64,000 bases of DNA from Helicostylum pulchrum (taxonomy: Eukaryota > Mucoromycota > Mucoromycetes > Mucorales > Mucoraceae), in NCBI GenBank assembly GCA_025677825.1, contig JAIXMO010000043.1, positions 186,001 to 250,000 of the forward strand, in the 5' to 3' direction. Both the position numbers and the translations under genes were made by a program. Under the pieces are notes generated by a model that had not been told where the DNA came from, made no database searches, and saw only the letters and a program-made list of their open reading frames with translations. How positions within the stretch are numbered: the stretch's first letter is position 1; every line of letters starts with the position of its first letter. This document shows positions 44,139-55,768 of this stretch, one piece after another.

Positions 44139-46944
44139 CTAGTAGTATCCACCACCGCCACCACCACGACCTCTGTTGTTTCCATATCCACCTCCTCTAT
44201 TTCCACCGCCACCTCCTCCACCTCTATTTCCTCCACGTCCTCTATTGTTATTACCGTAACCACTACCAGGTTGTTGGTTATAATAAGATTGCTGTTGGCC
44301 GTATCCTCCACCTTGTTGATATCCACCACCACCACCGCCACCATATCCTTGTTGTGGTTGTTGTTGATATCCATAATAAGGTTGATTGTAACCACCACTT
44401 TGTTGGCCATAATTGTTATTATTATGTTGTTGCTGTTGACCATAACCATTATTATTGTTATAGCCACCACCGCCACCACCATAATCACGTCTTTGATTTC
44501 CACCATACTGTTGAGTACCAGGGAACCTAGATCCATCATCATATCCATGATTATAACCGCCACCATATCCACGAGAAGGATCGTTACGATGTTTATCGTT
44601 TCCACCACGGCCTCTACCGCGGTTATTATATTCACGATAATCTTCCATATGGTTTATTTGAGGGGTCCAACCACGATTACTATTATATCGTTGACGAGTA
44701 TCAATCTTTTCGAATGTAGCTAATTGTACATCTTCATAACCCAAACTATTTTCCAATTTGAGTCCCTTTAATAACTGTGAAGAGAATTGTGTTCCTTCTG
44801 TATTCGGTAAGTAATAAGATACACTATAGTAGTAAAAAAGGTATTAGTAAAAAAAATTACTTTTCTTTTTTTTTGTAAGTTACCTAATGGATTTATCGTT
44901 GGCAATATCCGGTAAATCGAAATCCGGTAAAGGAGTACGTAAAGTACTTCTGGGAATACACTCAGGATCTTTATCAATCTCACCAGTCAAACCATCACTT
45001 AATCTAGCATCCAAAATCATTCTTTCGTTTGCTGATCTCTTTGTATACACGTTACCAATTGAATTATAAACCTTGTGGTCTTCGCTAACATATAAAATAC
45101 TAGGTCCCTCGGAATTTCTGTGTTGTTCTTCTTCGTTCAACTGATCGTAGACTGTATTCATAGCAGTAATAAGACGTTCGGTATTGATAAACGGTAATTT
45201 AACAACACCTTGCCATTCCCATTTTTTACCATCCATATCTACATCAAATTCAGTAGGGTAGAAATCGATAATAGGTGATTCTCCATCTGTCATTAAATTA
45301 TGGAAAGCTTTAGGTAAATGCATTTTACTACAAAAAAAAAGAAAAGGTTTAGCTTCTAGATTTTTTTTTTTAAAAAAGTACATGTGTATAATATTTTACC
45401 TAGCAGCAGGTAATACACCCATCAATTGTTCAAATGGTTTTAAAGGTGCATTTTTATCAAACTTGATATCAAACGTATCGATATTAATGAAATCGGAAGC
45501 CATAGGAGCGTAATGGTAAGGATAATACCAAGACCAAGAAACACAACCTTGGTAATAATACTTGAAAACCCAAACCAAACCTTCACAGTAAGATTTTACG
45601 ATATCTCTAATAGCATCTCTTTCTTGTAAAGTAATATCGAATTTGGTTTTATAATATCTTTCTTTCCATCCAGCTTCCCAAAGACGAACTTCATCCTCTG
45701 GTTCACGTTGACGAGCTGCTTCGTCCTTTGCCTTTTTCTCATCATCAGCTCTCTTTAAAATGGCTTTAGCGTCAGATTCAGCTTGTGCAATATCTTTTTC
45801 AGTGTCCTTTTCGATAATACCGTACATAGCATCCTCTGGTTCATCATCCTCTTCCAATACTTCTTCCTCCACTTCCTCTTTTTCTTCTTCTAATTCATCC
45901 GCCTTTCTCTTGACACCAGCTGTTTCTTCAGATGTTGGTGCAGCAGGAGGTGGGATACCACTTAATTCAGCCTTTAAAGCAGCAGCAGCACTAAGATTGG
46001 CCATGCGAAGCTCAGCTCTGTTGGCTACAATATCTCTGTTTGACATGACAGCATTAGGATTATTGACAGGAGCGGCAGTCATTTCACCAAAGTTGGGACC
46101 ATTAGGGTCGAACGTTTTAGTTTCACGAGCACGTCTATCATTTTCTAATCTTCTTCTTTTAGCACCTTGGGATCTTCTTTCCTCGGTCTTCTTTCTTTCA
46201 GAAAAGATTTCGTCTTCCATTTTACCCAACTCGGTTACCAAGACTTGAACACGTTTTAAATCGACTTCGCCGTTATGAGTCATGTAACCACCAATCATGG
46301 GCATTGTACTCTTCCATAACAAACTTAAAGTACTAATAGCGCCTTCTCTGATTTCAAGAGAAGGAAGATGAGGCAAGAAATCGTTACCTACGAAGAAACA
46401 CATAAAGACCCAATCATCAATGGCTCTTTCTAAATCCCAAGGAATTCCAGGTATATTAAACTTGAGCGCATGTTCCAAGTACTCTCTCAATACATTGACA
46501 TGAAGAAGAACGTAAGGTTTTGGTACGGCAAGTTTTGCCTCTTCTGCTTTCATTTCAGCAATAGCTTCGTCAGAAACTTTTTTTCGTAAAAAAAATAATC
46601 GCATTAGTTGGTGCAAAAAATAAATAAAAATAAATATTGTTATATGATTTACCTTTACACTGATTCGCAGCATGACCAGGTTGCTTACACTTGAAGCAAC
46701 TGTTTCTATTTTTATTGTCTACAAAGACATCTTCACGTAACACCTTAAAGTGAGGTTCATGTGTTCCCAAGGCAAGCATAATAAGATCAGCATCTAATCC
46801 GTACATGACATGATTGGTGTTAGGGTTATGTTCGGGACGAGATCTTTCAACACGAATGAATTCCATAACTTTATGTTCACCTTCTCCAGGAACGGTTGCA
46901 TCAGAAAGAATAACCTTTAACTATAACAATAAAATTAGATAATT

Positions 46945-46975
<31 letters not shown>

Positions 46976-47826
46976 GTATATGGATATTACGTTTTTCCAA
47001 AGAGGATCAGAATTTTGCTTGGCAGCGATATGATAACGAAGACAAGTAGCTAAATGGGCCATAAAAGGTGTACCAGGTGTAATACAATTGGAATCAAAAT
47101 GTTCTTTTTTAGCGGGCAATTGATGACCTTGACCAATAGCTAGAAAAATAAATAATAATTAATCCTTGTGCTCTTTTTTTTTTCTAAGAAAAAAAAACCA
47201 CAAACCTGCTAATTCGTTAGCAATTCTGTCGGCTGCCTCATGTTCAATTTGTGCTAATTGAGAAGCACGGAAACGACGGGCGCGCTGTTGATTCATTTTG
47301 GCACGAGGAGCAACACCATCTAATGACAAATGGTTAGTTTTTTATTTTATTTTAAACAATGCACTATTTTCTCTTTTCTTTACCAATAGCCATGTAAAGA
47401 AGTTTACGAGGTCGAACCATATCAACAACACGATCCATATACTCAAAGATCGCAATCATCATATCGTCTTCCGTAGCAGGAGCAGGCTACATATAAAAAA
47501 TGTCAGTTGAAAATATATGATAGTCTATATTTTGTAATTTTACCTTGTTTTCTGGGTGACAACAGGGATGGATAATACCATTCATATCCAAATAAAGGTT
47601 ATCAAACTCTTCATTGTTAGGGTTAGGTTTAGTTGTATCTACAGGAATAACTACTCCATTGACTGTTTTAGGATGTTCCTCAATTACAGTTGTAATAACC
47701 TTTGGGAATTTATCCGAAAGCCACCTAGCAATAACAAAAAATAAGAAAGTGTTTAATGGATCGCTTTTATTATTAATAGACTCAAGATTAACTAGTTTAT
47801 TACCTAAAGAATGCGGGAACTCCCAT
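44139..47826 (-). CDS. RAT1: Nuclear 5'-3' exoribonuclease Rat1/Xrn2 with an RGG/YGQ-rich tail
   Basis: Nine exons (47804-47826, 47544-47724, 47384-47486, 47206-47319, 46991-47139, 46653-46920, 45400-46576, 44884-45327, 44139-44823) join in phase, 1,047 aa. The N-terminus [15 protein letters not shown], the metal-site blocks [15 protein letters not shown] and [12 protein letters not shown], and [13 protein letters not shown] define the XRN nuclease core. [14 protein letters not shown] is the zinc knuckle typical of Rat1/Xrn2 and absent from cytosolic Xrn1. A charged insert (residues about 480-600) follows. The last 170 residues are FUS-like: RGRGG boxes mixed with YGQQQ and GGGGGY. Known role: degradation of 5'-phosphate RNA in rRNA and snoRNA processing and transcription termination. 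Confidence 0.97.
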
Positions 47827-48026
47827 GCTTACAAAATAGTTTCTTTTAAAAAAGGGTAAGCAAGAGAATAACTACTAAAAAAAAAAGTTGTTTTAACCAC
47901 TTTAATGTGTGGGGGCCGGTCACATAGCGGTCACCGCTAAAAAAGGTGAGCTGTATTCAGCTGCGGCTTTAGTTGTTAATAAATATGCATTTTTATCCAA
48001 AAACAATATTTTATTGACTTGAATAA
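47827..48026. promoter_or_regulatory. Rat1 promoter region with repeated GGTCAC
   Basis: About 200 bp upstream of the Rat1 start. A GC-rich patch in AT-rich surroundings (47913-47935) holds GGTCAC twice, 13 bp apart, and an AGCTG...CAGCT symmetry follows near 47950. Transcription-factor binding is possible but unproven. Confidence 0.25.
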
Positions 48027-48876
48027 TTAAATATAATTGTATTGGCTTTCTGAACTGCTTTGAGCATACCATAATATGGCCGTACTACACAATAAAATAA
48101 AATAAAATAAAATATTAAATAATGTGTATAAAGAATGATGATATTTTACGTACCTGAACATAATTAAGGAACATTGTATTACATCCGTAATGCCCAGGTA
48201 GGTATTTAACAAGTCCAAATTATTTTCATTGTATATATATTTCGTTACTAACACAGCCTACAAATTTTCCAAATATAAGTATATATATATATGCGTATAT
48301 AATATTTTTAACGTTTACCACAGATCCAGCTAACCCACCTGCCATCAAAGCAAATCCCTAATAATAATAAAAAAAACCAACTGTAAATACACTCCATTTA
48401 CGGTGCGTGTAAATTATGTTACCATGAATAGAAACAACCGAGCCCTCCAAACAAAATCCTCATCAAATCCATTTCCTTTTAATGTTTCTTTATCAATCAA
48501 ATTTATGCTACATATAAAAAATGAATGTTATTAACCTATAATTTGTATATGTTGAATATTTCTATTGCACTTGCATAATCATTCCCAAGGTCGTAACGAT
48601 TCCTGGAGCCCAATCTTCTATACCAGGTACAATTAACCGATCTGGCAAGTTCCAAAGAATAGTCAAACCGTCAATAAAAGCCCACCAACCTAGTGCAAAC
48701 TACGCTCCTTTCATTTTTAAATAAATTATATTCCACCTATAAAATAAAATAAAATATTAACTTACCAGCACACCAGCAAAATAAACGCCAAACATTTTAC
48801 CTTTATTGCCTAATGAAAAGCAACAAAATATTCGACTACAGATGAACACGTTATTATCATTGTTATAACTGCTCAT
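48027..48876 (-). CDS. VPS68: TMEM50/Vps68-type (UPF0220) membrane protein
   Basis: Six exons (48766-48876, 48575-48699, 48423-48507, 48319-48357, 48154-48257, 48027-48084) give 173 aa. Four membrane segments and the family signatures are present: GVLFALGWWAFIDG, then INLIDKETL and GFALMAGGLAGSV. Yeast Vps68 acts with Vps55 at the endosome and sorts proteins to the vacuole. Intron 2 must begin with GC (AT/GCAAGT) to keep the frame, so it is a GC-AG intron (48508-48574). No single ORF covers more than one exon, so the gene is easy to miss. Confidence 0.9.
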
Positions 48877-49315
48877 TTTGGTTTGTGAAAAAAAGATAAT
48901 AAAAACGTAAAAATTTATGTTATTCAGTTCCCCGACTGTCTATGCCAACTTTGTTGTTGTTGCCTGTATTTGTTTTTAGGGATAATCATATATCCAGTAA
49001 AGCAACTCGGGCAAGTAATCGAAGTATACAGTAATGCCACCAATAACATGAAAAACATCTACTACATCTATACCAGACTATATGTATTAATAACTATGCT
49101 ATCATATGGTTTCTTTACTTACCTTTCTATTTTCCTTGAAAATCACTGTTAAAAAAGCGCATTGAGTTACTGTAACGAAATAAATCGCTCAAATGAGAAA
49201 TCACTTCCTGATTTTAAATCCACGGTAACTTTATTTAAGGTAATTTTATAAAAGTGCGTGCGAGAGTTGTATGTGTATGTATGTGTGTGTGTGTGTGTAT
49301 GTAATTTTAACAAAT
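48877..49315. other. Gap holding possible remnants of the SSD1-like 3' end
   Basis: About 440 bp, with a GT/TATG microsatellite near 49268-49300. Some minus-strand words faintly recall the second half of an RNB domain, but no continuous frame or splice chain could be supported. Confidence 0.35.
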
Positions 49316-51631
49316 TTATCTTATTAAACATTTAAGATAAACGTATATATATATGTATGTACTTATCAATCGTCTTTGTAAAGGAGGTTCATGCCTACGT
49401 AATAAAGTTCCTTCTGGATAAGCAGAGGAGATCCTTTTAGCAACGCTGATATTCGCCAATAACACAAACTCTTCAATCGATTGATTAGCTTCCTTTAATT
49501 CAGCTGTAGAGACTGAAATAGGTTGTCCCTCGCTATCCAATTTAAATTTCAATATAACAGAATTTAATGTTAAAGCTCCATTATCATATCTCTTTCTGCG
49601 TAATTCCGTAGCTACTTTATTAAGCATGAAAATACTAGCAGATACTTGCGAGGCCAAATGGGTGCCATAGATTTTTACGTCACCAGGTATTTCATCACCA
49701 TCAATTACACATTGTGCATCATCGTATGAGAGTTTAGCCCGAGATCTATACTATTATTTAGTATACAAAAAGTTTAAGTTATCCCACAGTTTTTTATATA
49801 CCTTATTATGGTTTTTCCAATCCATGTTGAAAGTTGTTTACCGTACGCATCTAACTTCTAAATTACCGAAAATGCCAACATATCCACATCAAGATTTAAA
49901 CTACACAGTTCTTCACGTAGTAGTGGTGGAAGCATGGAAAAATTTTTATCAACCAAGTAGGTACTAGTTCCGCGTTTTAATGCCTCTTGATCAATCGAAG
50001 ATCCGCGCTTTAAAAAATATTCTACGTCTGCAATATGCATACCGACTTCATAGAACCCATCGTCCAATACTTTAAAATGAACGGCATCATCTAGATCTCT
50101 GGCTGTATAAGGATCGATAGTAAAGATAATCTCTTGTCGAAGATCTCTGCGTTGTTTTATTTCGGATTCGGGGATCTCCCAGTGTGTACTACGTAGACCA
50201 GCTAAAGCAACTGGTGTGAAATCATTGGTGACAATACAGTTGCCAGCCAAAAGGGCATGTCTTTCTGTATTCAAGTCTCCTAAAACTCCAATCTTTTCCT
50301 CGAGTTTTCCAGTAGGCGAAGTGTCATGTATAGGCCATTGTAACATGGTTGCCTAATTTACTTATTTTTATTTTTTTTAGTTTTATACATATAATTTACA
50401 ACTTACAGAATTAAGATAATTTTTATATGCATCTGCATCTGCATTTTTTATTAAGTCCGCGGGAACATCATCATCACGTAAAATAATAAGTGGCACGCGT
50501 TGATCGACTGGTTTGAACCAAGCGATACGAGATGCTTGATTGTTTCTACTGAATCTGCCATTATCAGGTTGACCGGGTGCTCGAGATGAACCAATTGTTC
50601 CCACAAATGTCATATTCGGGGACCGCAGTGTAATACCTACAACTTCACCGCAGTAAGCAGGTTTGTAACTTTGTTCTGCACCGGCATCTTCATCTAGGTC
50701 GACTGTACTAGAGCTCTCTACATCATTTTCATTTTTCTGTTGAGGTAGCTGTTGTTGTTGTTGTTGTTGATTGTGCTGTTGTCGATGTTGATATCGTCCT
50801 TTTCTCCGCTCTCCTCGTGTATCCCATACTGTGTCTTTATCAACTAATTGAACGACGACACGATCTCTATCAAGCGATCGATTCCTACTCTTTAACTAAT
50901 CCACCAATAGATATATCAGAGTCTAATCCATCACACGTGACATACGTATCATATCTATCCCTTGTTATCCTTATAACCCCTTCATACGAAGTACCATTCT
51001 GAAATTCTCTTTTCATATCTACCGGACCTAAATATAAGCAAAATAAATTTTTGCGTTTCGTGAGGTTTACATCATCAGGATGTATATATTGATTTGTAAT
51101 TGGACGTGTGGCTATAAAGAAAATAAGTCAGTACCAGACTTATATAATATGCGCATATAATTAATTTACTTGAACGCCAGTTATTATCGTTAAGACGATC
51201 GTTGTTGATATCTGTTCATATCATAGACTTTAGGCTGGTTTCTGAGCTTTTCAGTAGGTACAGCACCATTTTCATTCCTGTATTGGTAATAAACTGCGGT
51301 CTGTACTGGGGGTTGCGTATAAGAAGCATATGATCTGTTTGTACTATAGTTACGGGCGAGACCGTGGTTTTGTGTGTTGGAATAAGGATAATTCTCAACG
51401 GAAGTATTGCTAGGCATATAGGGTGCTGAATTGTCATAATTTACAGTGTACGTGTTAAATGAGCTTCCGAAATCGGGGGGGGGGGGGTGCTGTTTCAACA
51501 GGTTTTTTTCTTTCTGATATCAGAATCAGAGTACCTATTATACTAAAAAATTTTGAGTGCTTTTAGAAAATAACTCTACTTAAGTTTTAGTTTACGTTAC
51601 TTACGTGATTGGCGTTGTAATTGTAGCTCAT
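49316..51631 (-). pseudogene. SSD1/Dis3L2-family (RNB, RNase II-like) gene, inactivated
   Basis: Exons can be followed from MSYNYNANH at 51631 (a short first exon) to 49316. Recognisable blocks in order are a low-complexity N-terminus, RKNLFCLYLG, a cold-shock/OB block (YEGVIRI, TYVTCDGLDSDI), SRNRSLDRDRVVV, a poly-Gln insert and the RNB active-site block TIDPYTARDLDDAVH, then KRGTSTYLVDK. Lesions: a TAG stop at 49858-49860 sits between LAFSVI and KLDAYGKQ, where family members carry Trp. An apparent TTAG duplication near 50891-50900 shifts the frame between DISIGG and LKSRN. A frame change lies near 51190-51210. After RRHEPPLQRRL the rest of the RNB domain and the S1 domain are missing. RNB family members bind or degrade RNA; yeast Ssd1 is regarded as a non-enzymatic binder. 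Confidence 0.8.
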
Positions 51632-52098
51632 TTCAATAGTATGCAGTATCTGATTTCACACACACTCGCACACAAATATGTTTTTCAAGCTTATTTAAAA
51701 ACAAACAAGTAAATATTGCAGGATTACAGTTAGGTAAAGAGGCTAGCTCCCAATATGAAGCACTAGGGTTATCTGTAGATAGTTTAGAAGGTTTCAGGTA
51801 CTCGTTCTGTTTGTTGAATCAATTGTCGTTCATCTTCTACTTGAAACGTTTCAAAATAATTTATTACTTGCTTGTGCTCTTGATTCTTGGTTTGACCATT
51901 TGTTTGCCTCGTTCATTTCAATCTTGACTTTTCTATCTACTTTGTTTAGTTATTTGGACAATGCGAGTGTAGTCTGGTATAATTCGTCATTCTTGTCTTC
52001 ATTTTTAGTTACCCGTCGTTGATTACTTTTACTTATAATAAAAAATGTGTTCGTCTAAAAAAGTCTAATTTGTTTTTCTAGGAGATAATTATTTCCAT
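51632..52098. other. Intergenic, about 470 bp, no gene seen
   Basis: Upstream of the SSD1-like relic and 3' of the next minus-strand gene. AT-rich, with a CA run near 51658-51672. Nothing supported. Confidence 0.45.
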
Positions 52099-53397
52099 CT
52101 ATTCTCTCTTTTCTTTTCTTTTTTTCTCTTTTCTTCTTTCTCTTCTCCTAGCCTTTTTCGCTTTTCTACGTTCTTTCTTCTTCTTCTTACGTCGTTCCTC
52201 TATCTTCTTTTCTTGGGCCTCTATCTCTTGGCTTCTCTTTCTCTCCTCAATTCTTTCGTTTTCTCTTCTTGCTATCATTCTTGACATTCGCAAGTCTTGC
52301 AATCTCGCTTTTTCTTTTTTCTCAAGAACTTCGAGTTCATTATATATCTCAGTTTGTATGGAAGAAGGTCTTAACAGTGGTTTAGCACCACGAGGTGGAT
52401 CCTCTTGCATATCACTTGACTGTTCCAAGGTATGTCTTTTGAAAGTCAACTGTTGACTTAAAAAAGGTGATGGTGGTGGTGTAAGTGCTATGGGGTCTGC
52501 ATGCTTCTGTATTTCCTTTTTAATATCCTCCTTGATACTCCCCTTGATATACTTGTTGGTATCCACGTTGGTATTACCGTCAGGAACGAATTCTTCAACA
52601 TACACCTTCATTCGCTTGGTGTGGAAAACGTGTTCAGAACGAGGTAAAAAAGACTGTTTCAAAGGAGAACGGTTATCCTTAGCTTTAGCATTACCATGAG
52701 ATTCCTCATTATAATTGTTATCTTCGCTGGTATGGACTTTAGAACTTCTACGCTTTCTCTTTACGCCTCTGAAATGAGGCAAGATGCCAAAGCTTGATCC
52801 TTTCAAGCTGTACGTATCCTTGTCTTTTACAGAACTTGTACAAGATCCGCTGTTTTTAAACATCAATTCGCTACCGTAAGAAGAACCATGGAAGGAATAA
52901 TTGGGGATAGTTACATTTCCAGTTAATTGCGATAAAGGGGTTCTAGGTTTTACGGGTGTGGGAGTACAAGTAAAACATTTGAAAGTAACAGCACTTGGTA
53001 AAGTAGCAGTACTTGATAAAGTAGCAGCAGACTCAGCAAGTAACTTAGAGACGCGAGTAGAAGTAGGAGGGGCTTTTTGGCGGTCGGTAGTAGTAGTAGT
53101 GGAAGATGATTGACCTTTGGAAACAGACTTTTGGATTTTTGAACGGGCCTTTTTGGTAGAAGGGACCTTTTTTTTTTTTTTTTTTTTTTTTTGGTTTAAG
53201 TATTAGTATTTTACCTTTTGACTCATTTACCTTTTGGGCTCATTTACCTTTTTATTATTCATTACGTGAGTAGCATTAGAAATATTGTTTAAAGCACTTC
53301 CTTTATTCTTTGAACTTTTGTTCTTTTGGACTTGGCTTCCGTTTCTATCGGAAAGGGTAGCGACAGTAGGCTTGTTGTTTCCTTTGTTCTTAGACAT
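52099..53397 (-). CDS. Basic coiled-coil orphan protein (405 aa)
   Basis: Exons 53248-53397 and 52099-53166 join in phase through an 81-bp intron. The N-terminus is Lys/Ser/Asn-rich (MSKNKGNNKP), followed by Ser/Thr-rich sequence with a possible short motif (TPLSQLTGNVTIPNYSFHG). The region 190-300 has basic NLS-like clusters (VKRKRRSSK). The last 90 residues form one long charged helix (EVLEKKEKARLQDLRMSR... ending in Lys/Arg/Glu repeats). Such basic coiled-coil tails occur in nucleic-acid or microtubule binders. I do not recognise the family. The intron begins with three tandem donor-like GTAAATGAG/GTAAAA sites, of which only the first keeps the frame. Confidence 0.6.
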
Positions 53398-53836
53398 ATC
53401 GATAGTGGGTTCCGGAAAAAAATAAAGAGATAGAGAGAGGGAAAAAAACAAACAGTTGGCGTAAAAATTAACGAATTAAAAAATAGAAAAATAAATGTAT
53501 GTCAAATTAGGGTGTATAGCGAAATAGCAACAAAATTAAAGGCTTTGACATGAACCAAAAAAAACAATGCATGTATATTTATACATAACGATATTGACGG
53601 TTTTACCAAGTTTGCCGTTTACATATAATATTGCAAGCTACAGTTATATATATACATATATATACATATATAATATGTCGGCTTTTGATGTCTTTTCCTT
53701 TTCAAAAAGAGAATGCAAAATGAATTAGGTTCAAGCCAATAATAAGTCTTGCTTTCGATTACTACAGAAACCCCAATATCAACCTCATTTTATTTGCATT
53801 TTATTTTAGTCCTTTTTTTTTTACAACATTCAAGTC
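53398..53836. other. Divergent promoter region, TA-rich
   Basis: About 440 bp between divergent starts, with a TATATACATA microsatellite near 53645-53672. No gene. Confidence 0.5.
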
Positions 53837-55621
53837 ATGCCATTTCAAGATGTTCCTTCAGAAATATTAGATAAAATATTTATTTTACTGCCAAACTCTG
53901 TTATAAGAGAATGTATATTTGTTTGTAAATCATGGAGCATTACAGCCACCAGGATTTTCTACAGTACTATTATATTAACTAGGACAAACACTCATAAATT
54001 TATCTCGCGCCAACACGCTAGTTTTTGGATAAGACAGTTAAGTTTCGATGTAGACTTTCCACAACTGTTCAAGTTTACACCTCAACAATTTAAAACGTTG
54101 TTGGATCAAATACCTAATATTAAAATACTTGATCTCACCGGACTTTCTAGATCCGTTGAACCATTTCTGAAAATCTTGTACAAGACCAACAAATTAAGGT
54201 GCATAGAAGAGATTAAAGTAGATGATAACCTTTCGATGCAATCAAGAGAGATACATGTTTTAACTGCTTACAAGTACCGAGATACCACGACACATTTACA
54301 CTTAAATTATCTTCGTTACACAACGGATGGTAATTATCTTGCGTTTCTACCCCAATTTAAACACCTGACTTTTTTATCTATCAGTAATGACTTGTTAAAT
54401 GGTGATAGATACATGCTAATCTCTTCTGTACTTGATGTATGTCCTAAACTAGTAGGATTTGGACTACAAACCAAAAGATATTTTCCAGATGCTTCAAAAG
54501 CAGGATTGTTAAAGATGATGGAACAAGATGATGGTACCAAGGATAGAAATTTAAAATTAAAACGATTGTATTTTGAACTTCACGATTTTCACGAAGCCTA
54601 CATGAAATATGTTATTTATTACACGCGATTGGACTTATTTCGCTTAAATATGATTGATACTGATATTTATGAATGGTTAAGTGACAAAGAGAGTATGATC
54701 AATTTATTTGCAAAGCATTTATCCACCATCAAAAATTTATCTATTACTGCTCAGCCCAATACAAATAAAAGACAAAGAACAAGTATACAAGATAGAATGG
54801 AAAGAAATTGGATGTTTTTAGATATGATTATTGGGTCGAAAAAATTAGATTGTCATGTAAACTTATCAATGAAAGGATATGACGATTTACAAAAGTTTAA
54901 TATGGACATTATCAATCATCAAAAAATAATTTTGGAATATCAACTTAAACCAGAATACCCAATCAATAATTTAACCTGCTTATTTTCCTATGGTAGTGGT
55001 GCAAGTATCATAAACTCTATAGAAATAGGCGATGCTGTAAGGTATACACTAAGTGATTGTCATCAAGTCATGGAATGTGCTATCAATAAGTGTCCTCAAT
55101 TAGGATTTATGATCATTCGTAGAGCAGAACTTTGTTATCGGTTTGAAGCGATACCATATCCATACAATATTCAATTCGATAAAAGACTCATTGAACCCGG
55201 TGAAGGTAGAAATTATTCGGTAGCCACGGACGTAAAATTAAATCATGTGATGATACAATATGCAACTATATCAACAGAGCTAATACAAGTCCTGTGTCGC
55301 TGTTTAGGCAATATTAAAGTGCTGAAACTCAAACAATGTATACTTGTCGATATTTTAGACATCAGAGGGATCGAACATTTAAATTATCTAGAATTAGATG
55401 CATTTACTTTAGTAAAGCGTATTTTACTAAGATTGGAAATGTCTGGTATAATTAGCTTTTATCAGTCAATCAACGGCTCTCATTTTAAACCAGCTGAAAA
55501 AGATGAATCAAGAGAACAAGATACTTTTTATGTCAACATTCAGTGTGATAAAGTCGATAGACTAGTTATTCATACTACCGTCTGTGCCTCTGTATTGTTA
55601 CCTGTTGTACAGCATGAATAA
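53837..55621 (+). CDS. F-box protein with LRR-like repeats (594 aa)
   Basis: An intronless frame. Residues 1-47 are a clear F-box (MPFQDVPSEILDKIFILLPN... CKSWSITATRIFY), the segment that binds Skp1 in SCF ubiquitin ligases. The rest contains irregular leucine-rich strands and helices (KILDLTGLSRSVEPFLKILY, HLTFLSISNDLL, NIKVLKLKQCILVDILDI), typical of the fungal F-box/LRR groups that bind substrates. Its substrate cannot be predicted. Codon use is AT-biased like its neighbours. Confidence 0.88.
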   Translation: MPFQDVPSEILDKIFILLPNSVIRECIFVCKSWSITATRIFYSTIILTRTNTHKFISRQHASFWIRQLSFDVDFPQLFKFTPQQFKTLLDQIPNIKILDLTGLSRSVEPFLKILYKTNKLRCIEEIKVDDNLSMQSREIHVLTAYKYRDTTTHLHLNYLRYTTDGNYLAFLPQFKHLTFLSISNDLLNGDRYMLISSVLDVCPKLVGFGLQTKRYFPDASKAGLLKMMEQDDGTKDRNLKLKRLYFELHDFHEAYMKYVIYYTRLDLFRLNMIDTDIYEWLSDKESMINLFAKHLSTIKNLSITAQPNTNKRQRTSIQDRMERNWMFLDMIIGSKKLDCHVNLSMKGYDDLQKFNMDIINHQKIILEYQLKPEYPINNLTCLFSYGSGASIINSIEIGDAVRYTLSDCHQVMECAINKCPQLGFMIIRRAELCYRFEAIPYPYNIQFDKRLIEPGEGRNYSVATDVKLNHVMIQYATISTELIQVLCRCLGNIKVLKLKQCILVDILDIRGIEHLNYLELDAFTLVKRILLRLEMSGIISFYQSINGSHFKPAEKDESREQDTFYVNIQCDKVDRLVIHTTVCASVLLPVVQHE

Positions 55622-55768
55622 ACATTTGGATACATATTTTTTTTACATATTAAAAACTGTCTTTTTATTGGTTCATATTTTTTTACAAAAAAATGATTAA
55701 ATATTGTTTCAGAATAAACCACTTCTCTTCCTTTCCTTTACAATGCATACCACCATCAGTATAAAAAC

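Noticed and set aside
44271..44723. Plus-strand Ile/Thr-rich frame and minus-strand Val/Ile-rich frame
   Set aside because: Shifted or antisense readings of the Gly/Tyr/Gln-rich Rat1 tail.
49852..49866. GTAATTTAG in the SSD1-like gene as a 9-nt intron that would remove the TAG
   Set aside because: Nine nucleotides are far below any spliceosomal minimum; a nonsense change is the simpler reading.
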